Assembly (NCBI GenBank): GCA_020091685.1
Contig: CM034613.1
Location: 16,822,932 to 16,886,931, forward strand
Direction of reading: 5' to 3'
DNA: 64,000 bases
Source: Lutjanus erythropterus
Taxonomy: Eukaryota > Chordata > Actinopteri > Lutjaniformes > Lutjanidae
In this document: piece by piece, positions 38,001-47,309 of the stretch
How the letters are laid out: every line of letters starts with the position of its first letter
Position numbering within the stretch: position 1 is the stretch's first letter
The notes under the pieces: generated by a model
The model's input: the letters and a program-made list of their open reading frames with translations, nothing else
What the model was told of the DNA's origin: nothing
The model's database searches: none
Translations under genes and position numbers: made by a program

Positions 38001-41000
38001 ATTCATCAGTGCTGTGATGCCTGCATCCTCCCGAACCCCAACAACCACCACCTCTTCTTCCTCCTCCTCCTCATCCTCCTCCTCCTCCTCCTGCTCTATT
38101 GTCTCTTTCTCTGTGGATGGCGGCGGTGGCTCACAGCTCACCACCGTCACTTGAGTGCACTTGCCGTACAGGTCCACCACTGCCCAGAGTTTGGGCGGCA
38201 AGCCGCTTGCAGCTGCGCCGCAGTCCTGGCCGTTGACCCAGAGGTGGAGCTCCCCGCGGGAGCTGCGCTGAATGCCAACCCGGTCGCCCTCGGCTAGCTG
38301 GTCGAGGTCACGGCCGTACTCTTCCAGGACCGATCGGCCGTCGCGTAGCACCGAGCAGCCTGACACGATCCAGGATCCGCCCTTGAGGCCTGTGGCGCTG
38401 CTGGGGAAGTCCAGCGCGGCGGGGTCCAGTGCCGTCACGCCGATCTCAATAGAGCCGCTCCACGAGTTCACCTGTGAGGAAACAGACAGAAGATTTAATG
38501 AATTCTGACAATATCAACTACTAACACACAAATAATGACACAGCATGGTCTAAACAACAATTAAATTTATCTACACTGAATATCTTTGAGTTGTGGCCCA
38601 AATGAGACATTTGAGGACATCATCTTGGGAAACACTAGTTAACATTTTTCACCATTTTCTGACATTTAATGGACAAAACAACTAAATGATAATGAAAATA
38701 ATGATTAGTTAGAGCCCTAGTTACCAGTGTCTGATCTCATGCCTTGTATTTGCCAAACACCGGAAATATTTTTTCTGATATGAAATGAATTTGCATGATT
38801 TGAAATTTAGAGACAGTGGCAGCTACAACAACAGCAGCTCCAGAGAAAAAAGGTAGTAAGTAACAAAACGACTGTCAGCAGCTGTTACTCTGAGACTCTG
38901 GGGTGTGATGTTCAAAGAGTGAAACTCTGTGCTAAAAACTGCAGGTAGATATCTATGGAAAACAAAGTGTGCCTTGTTGTATGATCCATCTTGTTATTTT
39001 TAGTCCCTCTGTCAGTGAAGAATGTAGCTCAGGGAGCTGAGCGCTCCTTTGAACATAAAACAGGACAGTGTGAACACACAGTGACACGAAGGAAACAAGC
39101 TGAGATATGTGACAGCAAAATGTAGAGACTGCATCTTTGTCAAGAATCACCATTATTACCTTGAAATGATGTGTGAAAAATAACTGAACCCAGGGTCAAA
39201 CAAATTAAATTCTAATTACTGGGACTCTCCTTAAAGAACCAACCAATGGCGTGTACCATCATACACCACTGTAGCACCAGTATCCAACTTCCAAGATGAG
39301 ATGTTCAACACATATTGATGCAGAATGGTAGGTGAGTGTACATCCTGTGCTATATTTAGAGCAGGTGCAGGAGAACAGATCACAAAAAAAATACTGTATA
39401 CTGACAACATGGTCGACTAATCCCACAAAAACACGCTGGAGGTCACGTTGCAAGTGTTGTACATTTTTGCTCAGTCAGCTGACTGGAAATATTAAGACTT
39501 AATCAGACCTGTAGGCAGGACTGGGTATGGTTTAAAAAATTATGATACCAGTACTCTTAAAGTGACACCGATACAGTAAAGTACTTCATTTGATACCCTT
39601 TTTTTCTACTTCATTCGATACCTATCATGTGAAGCATTCCTGAAATAATCTTTCTGCATTTTATGCATTTATTTTTATCACCATAAATGTGTAATGTAGC
39701 CATATTTCCACATGTTCTGATGGCATTTGGGCATGCTGAACTGCCAACTCTGTCAAACACACCGTGCTTGACTTCACCACACAACAAACTGTGTGGGTTG
39801 TCACATGTCGCATTAAAAGGGTTGTGATGACTTGCTGCAACCAAAATCATACAAGTAGTCATTTGTTTCTAAATATGGGTACAAAAACAATTGAATGCAG
39901 GTATCATTATACGGGCTGGAGAAGTTTGGGTACCAGGGCGGAGTTTTGGCAAGAATCTGGTGATATGATATATGAATCATGATGACAGGGGGTCACGATT
40001 CAATATACTGCGATATATTGCAATATTGGTGAGTTTTACATGTTCTTCTGTTGAGTTTGAATGAAGTATGTTTAATGAGGAGTTAACGAACCAATTAAGT
40101 TCATCTCAACCTAACATAGCGAATTCTCCACTTGCACAAATGTCCTAGCTGAGAAGGAGGAGGACGGACAGTGGGACTAATTTATTGCCAACTGCCGGTT
40201 GATAGACTGACGATGGCTGGTTGAAAAATTTGAACATATTGGCCAACCCTACACCACCATAAGCATCATATCTGAGTTTACTTTTTCTACAATCAAAACA
40301 GTGAAGATATACAACAACACTGCTATGTAAAGGGAGTTTAAACACAATATATAAGAAGAAATGCTACGCCAGATTTAACTGAGCCAGGCCCGTTTCATTG
40401 AAACTGATTTTATTATGTTACATTAATCTTTGCCTGTATAATAATGATTAATGAAAATGAAATTAATATACTTTGTACTTGGTTATCCCAGTGGATACCT
40501 TAAAAGGTACTGAGTACCGATACCCAGCCCTAGATCACAGTCAGCCACTCCCACAAAAAATAAACCTGTTCTAAGTGTTGTACATTTTTGTTTAATTAGC
40601 TAACCGTGAAATCAGAAGACTGATCAGACCTGTGGGGTCGAAACGTTTCCTTTTTTCGATCCAATACAGTTTTGGAAGCTTTCATCCATTCTCCATTTTC
40701 TTAGCTGCTTGAGATGCCAGATGACGGTCGTAACTACCACTCCTATTGCCTTTATCATGTCTGCTTCTTTCCACTGTACCGTGACAAAAACAATAAATGA
40801 GCACTCTCATCGAAACACAGATGTCTAGGTGATCCAGCTGTGATAATTAAACCTGTGCACACAAAGCAAACAATATTTATGCGACCAAGTGTCACCTCCA
40901 TGTTCTTGTCTTCCACGGAAGATTCAAGACATGAAAAACAAACATTTCACTGCAAAACTCCTTTTGTCTTTGCATGACATTGGAGTCATATCGCGTATCA

Positions 41001-44000
41001 CACAGCCAAAGATATCCATTTCTCACATAAGCTCACAATAATGTGATACTTTATCGATCTCCAGGGGTGAATTCTATTTTGTTCAATGGTTTTGCCTCCA
41101 TGATGTGGATGACAAGAGTGCAGCGTCAGCTACAGAGCGGAGTCAGCGCAGCCGGTGGAGATTCAGAGTCCTGCTTTAGAGAGACTTCAGCCCAGCAGAT
41201 GCTTGCCGACACACAGGGGCACAAACTCACGTCATCCCACCGAGGAGTGATCTGCTGGCTCGCTGCACTTCACCTGCTGAGACCGACATCCAGAAAAAAA
41301 ATCCATGCCGTTTGTTCCTCCAGAAAACAGAATCTTGTCGAAAGTACTCAGACACTTAAAGATCAATCTTTAACCACTCCCGTGTTCCCTCTGGTACTCC
41401 ACAGGACTCTACTGGCAGAAATCCACTCCGATGAAGTGACCTTGAGCCTAACATTGAAGTCCTAACAGCTCCCGGGATGTTTTTCCGCAGCTCACCTCTG
41501 TCCTGACGAGAAAACTGAAAAAAATTTCCCCAAAGCTTTATATCATGTAAAAAATACTGTCCCGTTTGCCTCCTCTCCTTCATCTGCTCCCATGGCGTCC
41601 TCCTCAGCTGTGTGGCAGGTGCTGCTATGTAAGGCAGTGTGCTACGAATGCCCTGGTATCTGGGTTAACAGATTCAGAAGTAACTCAGCCTGACCGGGTC
41701 GCTGTGTGGAGGAGACAGACATCTCCTTCCCCTGCTCATTCACTTATGTAACAGCCAGCCTGTGGGTGTCTGCCTTTCAGTCTCTCTATCTCTCTCTCTG
41801 TTCAAAAGACCAATAACTACAGGATACAAGCACACATGCCGAGCAGGACCGCTAGACAGCTTCTGAAAAGAATGAAAAATTAATTGCATCAAAAGCAGGG
41901 ACGGAGAAGCACTGCTAAGGCTATACAGAGGGGAAAAAAGCCTCTCCTCTCAGACAGACAAAATGTTAGAGCAGAATTCTGCATAGAGCATGAACATTTC
42001 AGGTAACAGCCAGGTTCAACTACTATTTAAAATACTGATATGATTTTGCCAAAATTGGATTTTAAAGTTCATCCCAATTTTAATGTATCTGGATATTTAT
42101 GTCTCGTTACAAATATAGAAAACAAGTTTGGTTTTAATTACAGTGTAACTTGATTGAGGATGAAAATTGTTGTTAGTTGCAGCCCTAAATAATACCATTT
42201 AAAAGTGTGAATTAATAACAGAACAATAATATATGTATTATTTAAAATCTAATGCTGGCTATAGCAATGCTGCTGTAATTAACAATTTATGGAGGAATAT
42301 TGGGGATGGACAGAAGGGAAAAAATGAGAGAAGGAAGGATTTTTATTTTGCATTTTGAGAATAAAGTCTAAATGTCTGGAATAAAGTTGAAATACCATTT
42401 CAACTTTATTCTAGATGTGGGATGATACCACTGAAATAGAGAAGAAAGCTGAAATACTATTTCAGCTTTATTCTCAACATCTCAACTTTGTTCTCAACGT
42501 TTTGACTTTATTGACAAAATTGTAAATTTTAAAGATCTTCCTCCTTTGATTCATTTCTTCTTATGCTTGGCAATAGTGAAAGTTCAACTTCACTCTTGAC
42601 ACTGAGACTTTATTCTCTAAGCACAAAATAGACAATAGACAACAAAAAAGCAGCAAAACCTTAGCCTGACATCAGACTGAATTGTCAACTCCTTACACTT
42701 CATTTATTCAAGAAAAACAGCCAACTCATTGAGTAGGAAGATGCGTAGGACTGGACCCAGGCGAGCAAAATGTAACAACTGAACAATTGGAACTAGAAAA
42801 TGTTTACATTTCTGATTGAAAAATTATTTTAAATGATTAATCTGCTCCCAAAATACTGTATTATAATCTTAATACTGCTTGACTAATTGATTAAATCAAC
42901 TGATTGTTTCAGTTCTAATTGGTTGTGACAAAATGCATGCCGTACAGTGTGGGGCATCTCCAATTTTAAATCAACATTTTCAACTAATATGCACAATATG
43001 AGAAGTGTATGTACTTTCTAGACCACAACTTTGAATGCAAACCCTAAAACCACTGATGGGATCCCATTCTGGGTAAACCGTATGCCAAGCAGATCACTTC
43101 ATTTGCTCGTTCTCTTGCACTCGTTCACATTTACCTCCCACATCCACAGTAGCTTAGTGGATATCAGAGGATGAGGATGGGCAATCATGCCAATCTGGTT
43201 GCTCTGTGATGGAAAAGTATTGATTTTCAAACAGGCAATGCATGTCATGACAGAGCATGAGACGGTTTACGAGAGCTCTTATCAAGCTGAGAGCACCATG
43301 AGGGACGGATAATCATTAACATACAGTAGGTGCTATTAAACCACATGTTCACATGCAGCTTTGTCTCATTGTGGTCAATTTTCTGAATAACTTTGTGTCT
43401 TGGCCAGACACATTTTCATTCAGAGGGTGCGTGTGTCCCAGTTGGCACTGGCTCAAGAGCTGCCATGTTGTTGACAAAGACAGTAGGGTTGCACACTGCA
43501 GAGGCCATTACAACAGACAAGCACGCCTAAGCAGATATCAACCAAAATGTAAACACTGTGCACAGGTATTGATATGATATGAGAGAGACCTGGGTCAGAA
43601 GAGCACATAGTACAGGCCGTGCACTTGTGTTTAAGTTAGATAAAAGCTGCAAATTCTAGGAAATGGAGGAAATACGGATGGAAGACTTTAGTTTGTTCTT
43701 TTCAACGCACCTAATATTAAAAATAAACAATGTCATACTGAACAGCACAGTTAAGATTAGGGGAATACATGTTTAACACAGACAATTTAGGATATAAGTA
43801 CTGTTGCAATGAACGATTATTTTCATTATAGATTAATTCATATGTGTCAATCAATTTCTCGAAACACTGATTACTTGTTTGGTCCACAAAATGTCTGAAA
43901 AATGTCAGAAAATGGTGAAAAACGTTGATCACCATTTCCCAAAGCCCAAGGTGAAGTCCTCAGATGTCTTGTTTTGTCCACAGGCCAAAGATATTCAGTT

Positions 44001-45607
44001 TACTGTCATACAGGTCTAAAGAAACCAGAAGAAATTCACATTTGAGAATTTGGATATTTTTTCTTAAAAAGATTCAAAACAATTCACTGATTTCATTCAG
44101 TAGTTGACCAAAAAAAAAAAATCAGCTCTAGTTATAAGGTCTTTAGGGACAACAAGATATTATATCCAGGTTTGATAACTCATACATATTACAAATCAGC
44201 AACCTGCATTTAGGTAAGTTTTACTGGTTGCTTGCAAAAAAACAATACATGCAAACGGATGTTAAAAGGAACCTCTAAACCAGTGGATGTACATAGTAAA
44301 AGGCAGGTTTACTAAGTACACTCATTGTGTTACTATGTACATAGTAAACTATGTACTTGGTAAAGGGTATGTCCCTGGTGGGGAAATCTGATATTTTCAC
44401 TGAGGAATAAGAGATCTTTCTCTGAAAACGGTAGAGATAGATATAAATAGATCTTCTCTGGTGAGAACAAAGATGCTATCATATCTGGATCTGGACAAAT
44501 CGATGGACAATACAGTCACGCAAACAGCAGAGCGAGAAATGTATACATCACTTTGTTCCCCTCACTTTGTTGATGTTACTTTAGCAAAAAAAAATCTTAA
44601 GATTATTAGGGATAGAAATATGACAAAACATTAAATTAAAGCAAAGGTCCCAGCAATGATACCATTAAGTAATAAGCATACATTTGCAGAGCTGGTGAGG
44701 TCTGAATGTGTTTTGTGTTTGAATCAAGTGTGTGAATAGTGAAGGAGCTTAGAGGTCTCTCTAGAGAGCATTGCATATTAATAATGGCATTAGTAACAGA
44801 TAGTAGTGGCTAACTGAACGCATTGTGTCTATTTAGGTTCACATATAGCCTTTGAGTCACTATGATAGCCCAGCCTGATAGGAGCACTGCAGTATTATTA
44901 GCCATCAAAAAGCCAAACAGGCTAACAGTGGCCTCCGACTGTCACCGACTCCTTCAAAACAAAACTGAACGGGGCTCCGTAACCTGCTGAGCTGAGCTCC
45001 GGTAGCGCAATAAACAACAGCAGGTGCTTGTCAACACACGGCAGACCCCGAATAGCACCTTCCAGAAAAGCTAGCCGCAGCTAGCCGGAGCTTACACCGT
45101 TTGCTAACGTTGCTGCTAGCGGCTCATTAGCATGGCTAACTGTCGGTACCGAAGCAACACAAACAGGTTATCGTTAGCTTAGTGATGAGTTCAACATATC
45201 TACACACAGAAATGTGTTTGATAAGTCAACATGGCTCTGATAAATCTGTGACAGTCTCTGCAATTCGCCCACGAACAACTGCACCGGCCGTGGTCGCTGT
45301 CAGCAGTGTGAGCCGCCCCGGGCAGGAGAAGCCCCTCACTGCGGACAGAGACAGACCACCGGCCCGTCCCAACACCGCTGCTCCCGCTGCTCTCTCCCCC
45401 GCTCAGAGAGCCAGCAGCCACGGGCCTGTTGTTGTTGTTTACCTTCTTGTCAATACGGACGGTGAAGACATCCCGGTCCCTCAGCGGCTCCTTACTGAGC
45501 ACCAGCCCATGGTTGAACTCCTGGACTGGCTGGTTGCGTCGGGCGGTTCGGTTCGAGTTGGACAGGCCGATCAGCTTTCCGCTCCGCGGATGCAGCTCCG
45601 CCGCCAT
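23533..45607 (-). CDS. neurl4: Neuralized-like protein 4, complete, 29 coding exons
   Basis: Family knowledge: NEURL4 binds HERC2 and CP110 and acts at centrioles. Exons 5'->3': 45607-45443, 38471-37964, 36494-36405, 36320-35809, 35256-35145, 35049-34961, 34852-34780, 34248-33975, 33751-33570, 32930-32845, 32723-32561, 32465-32276, 32031-31955, 31811-31733, 31256-31087, 30941-30813, 30084-29939, 29795-29577, 28020-27922, 27819-27667, 27582-27415, 26926-26768, 26548-26369, 26235-26142, 26041-25934, 25851-25707, 25570-25458, 24541-24382, 23737-23533. Total 4848 bases: 1615 residues plus TGA; human has 1562. All junctions are GT-AG and in frame. The ATG at 45607 has a strong Kozak context (A at -3, G at +4) and begins [12 protein letters not shown], matching the human start of NHR1 but without its Gly-rich leader. 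Confidence 0.97.
23738..24381 (-). other. neurl4 intron 28, with a diverged repeat
   Basis: 644 bp. About 23860-23955 resembles the AACGATTA/GTTGCAGCTC-type repeat family (CAATTAATAGAATATCAAAACAGTTG pattern, here split and diverged). Otherwise AT-rich. Confidence 0.45.
24542..25457 (-). other. neurl4 intron 27, with a diverged tandem duplication
   Basis: 916 bp. Around 24919-24962 and 25003-25046 two blocks of about 43 bp match imperfectly (GAGTTTTATGAAATGCACTT versus GAGTTTACCAAGGTGCACCT, then GAATGCA and TTCCTGT/TCCCTGT), 84 bp apart. No gene seen. Confidence 0.55.
26142..27582 (-). CDS. neurl4: neurl4 exons 21-24: NHR domain 6
   Basis: Exons 27582-27415 ([40 protein letters not shown]), 26926-26768 ([20 protein letters not shown]), 26548-26369 ([26 protein letters not shown]) and 26235-26142 ([14 protein letters not shown], then [12 protein letters not shown]). 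The pattern matches human NHR6 (NFP versus human LNFPASAC; here [17 protein letters not shown]). Confidence 0.95.
26927..27414 (-). other. neurl4 intron 21, nothing recognised
   Basis: 488 bp, AT-rich, with no recognisable repeat ends or RNA gene. Confidence 0.65.
27667..30084 (-). CDS. neurl4: neurl4 exons 17-20: NHR domain 5
   Basis: Exons 30084-29939 ([38 protein letters not shown]), 29795-29577 ([20 protein letters not shown] to [10 protein letters not shown]), 28020-27922 ([20 protein letters not shown]) and 27819-27667 ([20 protein letters not shown], then an acidic Ser-rich linker). Exon 18 carries a shorter inter-strand loop than human, which has a Gly-rich insert there. The donor of exon 18 is followed almost at once by a (CTG)8 tract. 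Confidence 0.95.
28021..29576 (-). other. neurl4 intron 18, with a donor-adjacent CTG tract
   Basis: 1.56 kb. The (CTG)8 tract at its 5' end (29571-29548) is listed separately. The rest is AT-rich with a short poly-A run near 28361 and no recognisable element. Confidence 0.65.
29548..29571 (-). repeat. (CTG)8 trinucleotide microsatellite at a splice donor
   Basis: On the plus strand eight CAG units lie directly before GCTTAC, the complement of the exon-18 donor. In neurl4 sense the intron begins GTAAG and then (CTG)8, so the repeat starts at intron position +6. Confidence 0.9.
30256..30621. mobile_element. Small inverted-repeat element in neurl4 intron 16
   Basis: Left end AGGGTGTCATAAGTCTCTCA; inverse of the right end AGGGGTGTCACAATTTGAAT. 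The GGGTGTCA termini, and the internal GATTTTGATTTCGATCC, resemble an abundant fish hAT-type short element. It occupies half of the 30085-30812 intron. No coding frame. Confidence 0.5.
30813..32465 (-). CDS. neurl4: neurl4 exons 12-16: NHR domain 4
   Basis: Five exons: 32465-32276 (a short Ser/Pro linker, then [20 protein letters not shown]), 32031-31955 ([15 protein letters not shown]), 31811-31733, 31256-31087 ([34 protein letters not shown]) and 30941-30813 ([14 protein letters not shown]). This follows human NHR4 exon by exon. Tail residues SFPIHSPVAGVAHR lead straight into NHR5. Confidence 0.95.
31257..31732 (-). other. neurl4 intron 14, nothing recognised
   Basis: 476 bp of AT-rich sequence without repeat ends, RNA gene or coding motif. 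Confidence 0.65.
32561..34060 (-). CDS. neurl4: neurl4 exons 8-11: NHR domain 3
   Basis: NHR3 runs from [20 protein letters not shown] in exon 8, through exon 9 (33751-33570, [20 protein letters not shown]), exon 10 (32930-32845, [19 protein letters not shown]) and exon 11 (32723-32561, [18 protein letters not shown] to QAATIIDD-like end). It is nearly identical to the human domain. The intron between exons 9 and 10 consists mostly of a hAT-like element. Confidence 0.94.
33020..33522. mobile_element. hAT-like short element filling neurl4 intron 9
   Basis: The left end (GCTCCCAAACTGAGGGTGGG, then GGGGGTCATGAGACC) and the inverse of the right end (GCGGCGATTCTCAACCTTTT) share the GGTTCTCAACC-type terminus of hAT elements. 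About 500 of the 639 bp of this intron (32931-33569) are element. No transposase frame. Confidence 0.6.
33975..36494 (-). CDS. neurl4: neurl4 exons 3-8: Gly/Ser-rich linker and NHR domain 2
   Basis: Exon 3 (90 bp) and the first two thirds of exon 4 form a linker between NHR1 and NHR2. In exon 4 it is almost entirely Gly, Ser, Asn and Ala (roughly plus positions 35985-36260), with no counterpart of that composition in the human protein as I recall it. NHR2 starts at [16 protein letters not shown] near 35960 and runs through exons 5-8 ([60 protein letters not shown]). NHR3 begins within exon 8 ([13 protein letters not shown] near 34045). Confidence 0.95.
34249..34779 (-). other. neurl4 intron 7, nothing recognised
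   Basis: 531 bp, AT-rich, with an A-rich run at about 34616-34640. No gene or repeat end seen. Confidence 0.65.
35257..35808 (-). other. neurl4 intron 4, nothing recognised
   Basis: 552 bp between the linker exon and exon 5. Includes short CCATCCAGCCAGCCAG-type simple repeats near 35640 but no element or gene. Confidence 0.6.
36495..37963 (-). other. neurl4 intron 2, nothing recognised
   Basis: 1.47 kb. Contains a poly-T run (36978-36994), a GTGTGTGTGGTGGGGGGATGG purine-rich stretch near 37683-37705, and CTT-rich tracts. No gene. Confidence 0.6.
37964..45607 (-). CDS. neurl4: neurl4 exons 1-2: NHR domain 1 and acidic tail
   Basis: Exon 1 (45607-45443, 55 codons) encodes the first third of NHR1 ([20 protein letters not shown]). 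Exon 2 (38471-37964) continues with [17 protein letters not shown] and ends the domain at [11 protein letters not shown]. After it comes a fish-specific acidic run of mostly Glu, then VVVVGV; the human protein has a Pro-rich linker here. The run is encoded by GAG/GAA repeats (plus-strand TCC/TTC) around 38053-38100. The intron between the two exons is about 7 kb. Confidence 0.95.
38578..38728 (-). repeat. Partial copy of the CTAACGATTA-type interspersed repeat
   Basis: Reading the minus strand gives AGGGCTCTAACTAATCATTA, then TTTTGTCCATTAAATGTCAG, AAAATGGTGAAAAATGTTAA and TGTTTCCCAAGATGATG, in the same order as the copy at 43798-44132. It is truncated and diverged. Confidence 0.6.
39518..40535. 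mobile_element. Non-autonomous inverted-repeat DNA transposon
   Basis: Left end GGACTGGGTATGGTTTAAAA, then GATACCAGTACTCTTAAAG; inverse of the right end GGGCTGGGTATCGGTACTCA, then GTACCTTTTAAGGTATCC. This GGGCTGGGTATCG terminus belongs to a well-known fish repeat. The 1.0-kb interior has no transposase. The flanks carry an imperfect direct duplication (39420-39515 and 40545-40636). Confidence 0.65.
42351..42515. repeat. Foldback of GAATAAAG units
   Basis: GAGAATAAAGTCTAAATG and GGAATAAAGTTGAAATACC are followed by TTTCAACTTTATTCTAG, TCAGCTTTATTCTCAAC and TTTTGACTTTATTGAC. Repeated units on one side are complemented on the other, giving a long imperfect hairpin. Confidence 0.65.
43798..44132 (+). 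repeat. CAATGAACGATTA-type interspersed repeat
   Basis: Starts GTTGCAATGAACGATTATTT, continues CAAAATGTCTGAAAAATGTC, GAAAATGGTGAAAAACGTTG, TTTCCCAAAGCCCAAGGTG, GTCTTGTTTTGTCCACAGG, AAAGATATTCAGTTTACTGT and ends TTCAGTAGTTGACC. I recognise this as a very abundant fish repeat, class uncertain. Related pieces occur at 38578-38728 and 7893-7977. Confidence 0.65.
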
Positions 45608-47230
45608 CTTCAGTGGGCGGCCAGTATTCACGACAGTCAGGCTTTACGGCACTATCGCTGCTATGGCAGCCGGTAGATTTCTGCAACTGATGCGATTAAA
45701 CCAACCGCACCGCACCCTTTTCTGTGATAATTCATAAAGTGACTCAGTTTAAAAAAATGTACAGAAAGGTTGTCAACTAACTCCATAACATTTTTTTATA
45801 ATTTTATTTTGGTCTTGTCCGCACTGCTGTATTTGGTGGCAAAATGTAATTTATGCTCCCAATATATCTCACTGTCCTATGAAATGTTTTGTTTGTTCTG
45901 CAAACACTTCTAAAACAAATTAATACTGTTAATTCTATTGTTACTTGCGAAATCATATATTAATAAATGTAAATTTCCAAACATAACCCCCTTTTTATTT
46001 TCAAATTTTTGAAAGACTTCTGTTTGACCTTATATTCTTTAGTTAGGAAAGCCATAAAAACACTGAATTTATTTACCCAAAATAACATTTTTACCGTATG
46101 AACTGAGCCCTGGCATTATATTTATTTATTGTGTATATTAAAACAGCTGTTTGTGAATAAATTGTGAAAATATGAACAGAAAGGCTAAAATACTGTATAA
46201 GCCTACATCTACATGTCGGTCCTTGCTTTCTTTTGTCTTTATCTTGTTCCTCTGTGCTCAGTGTCTCTTTTTCATATTATTACTCTTCTGATTTTCAGCG
46301 TAGTGATTGCTGTATGTACTCAGATGTGCTGCGGCATAATTTCCATCATTGCTAACTGAATTCTGTCCTTCATCTTTTTGTATTTGTTCCCTGTCTTGTT
46401 TGTCTTGAGCTTAACAAAGTCTATGCAAATAATTAAATAAATAGAGTGTGAGCATGATACTTGTTCATAAATGTTTTTAATATGATTTGAACACAAACAA
46501 CCTAAATAGTTATACGACATAGACAGCAAAACCTTCACAATTTATATTAGGCCTATTTGGCTTATATCTGTTTCTTATTATTTTTGTCTTCATTCCAAGT
46601 AATGTTGCACCCACTGAATGTGATGTTTGTTGAAGGCAAATAGTTTTCATTTTATCAACATTTAAATAAAATTAATCAGTGGAAGAATGATCTGCTTATA
46701 CAAAAACCTTATTTCTTTCTTTCTTCATTTATTTTAACATGAATGTACAGTTATAAATGTATTATTCAAATAATTGTTTGTGTTTATGTGGCATCTCTGA
46801 CACTGTCTGTAACAGTCCACTAGAGGGAGCAAAAATCCATGTCTTAAATCTCTGTCTCATTCATACCCCACTCAGTGTATCTCTCATTACTGTTTAATCG
46901 CAGTGTTTAAATCTCTTCAAAGCACAATTGACCTTTACTTCACCTTACATGCAGTAGTTAAATTCACAGTCATGGATAGTCATATCAAGGAGAATCATAT
47001 TTTATTTAGAAACTTACTGTCGCACGTACCAAGGTCACAACAATACTCACATTTCTCAGATTAATCACATATTCTGTTCAAAGTGGGCTAATGAGAGAGA
47101 TATTTATGGCACAGCATATTCATATTTTATTGTAAATTCTCCACTTTTTAGAGGTCAATAGGTACAAATAACACATTGGACTGTAGAGAAATTTGGATAT
47201 TGTCATCCTCCATAGAGACTTTATATACAT
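45608..47230. other. Intergenic region: neurl4 promoter side and shbg 3' flank
   Basis: About 1.6 kb separating tandem genes. The first 120 bases next to neurl4 are relatively GC-rich and should hold its 5' UTR and core promoter; no TATA box is obvious. The rest is AT-rich. A CTCF-like word lies at 46817-46830. Confidence 0.5.
46817..46830 (+). promoter_or_regulatory. Possible CTCF-like site between shbg and neurl4
   Basis: CCACTAGAGGGAGC differs from the core CTCF pattern CCASYAGRKGGCRS at about one position. It lies between the shbg poly(A) signals and the neurl4 start. A single short match could be chance. Confidence 0.3.
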
Positions 47231-47243
47231 TTTATTATTTATT
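47231..47243 (-). terminator. shbg: Candidate shbg poly(A) signals
   Basis: Two plus-strand TTTATT hexamers (47231-47236 and 47238-47243) read AATAAA on the minus strand, 67-80 bases after the shbg stop. A 3' UTR of about 100 bases fits the short 3' UTR known for SHBG transcripts. Confidence 0.5.
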
Positions 47244-47309
47244 CCATTTGCACTCAAAGGAATCCACTGCAAACATCTAGTCCACATATTGTATGCATGC
47301 TTTCATGGT

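Larger units (their letters stand above)
38472..45442 (-). other. neurl4 intron 1 (about 7 kb), repeat-rich
   Basis: Holds a partial repeat at 38578-38728, an inverted-repeat element at about 39518-40535 with a duplicated flank, a frame at 41043-41465 that begins in a repeat-like ACTTTATCGATCTCCAGGGG, a foldback at 42351-42515, a repeat at 43798-44132 and a short palindrome near 44330. Its 5' end, next to exon 1 (45060-45180), is rich in GCTAGC and GCTAAC words. No second gene was found inside. Confidence 0.7.

Noticed and set aside
41043-41465. 140-codon plus-strand open frame in neurl4 intron 1
   Set aside because: It begins in repeat-like ACTTTATCGATCTCCAGGGG and shows no domain, signal or conserved motif; likely chance or a repeat-derived frame.
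45608-45631. Upstream in-frame extension of neurl4 (NTGRPLK before MAAEL)
   Set aside because: It has no ATG; the ATG at 45607 has a strong Kozak context and matches the family start.
45182-45676. 164-codon plus-strand frame over neurl4 exon 1
   Set aside because: It is antisense to a confidently assigned coding exon and has no independent features.
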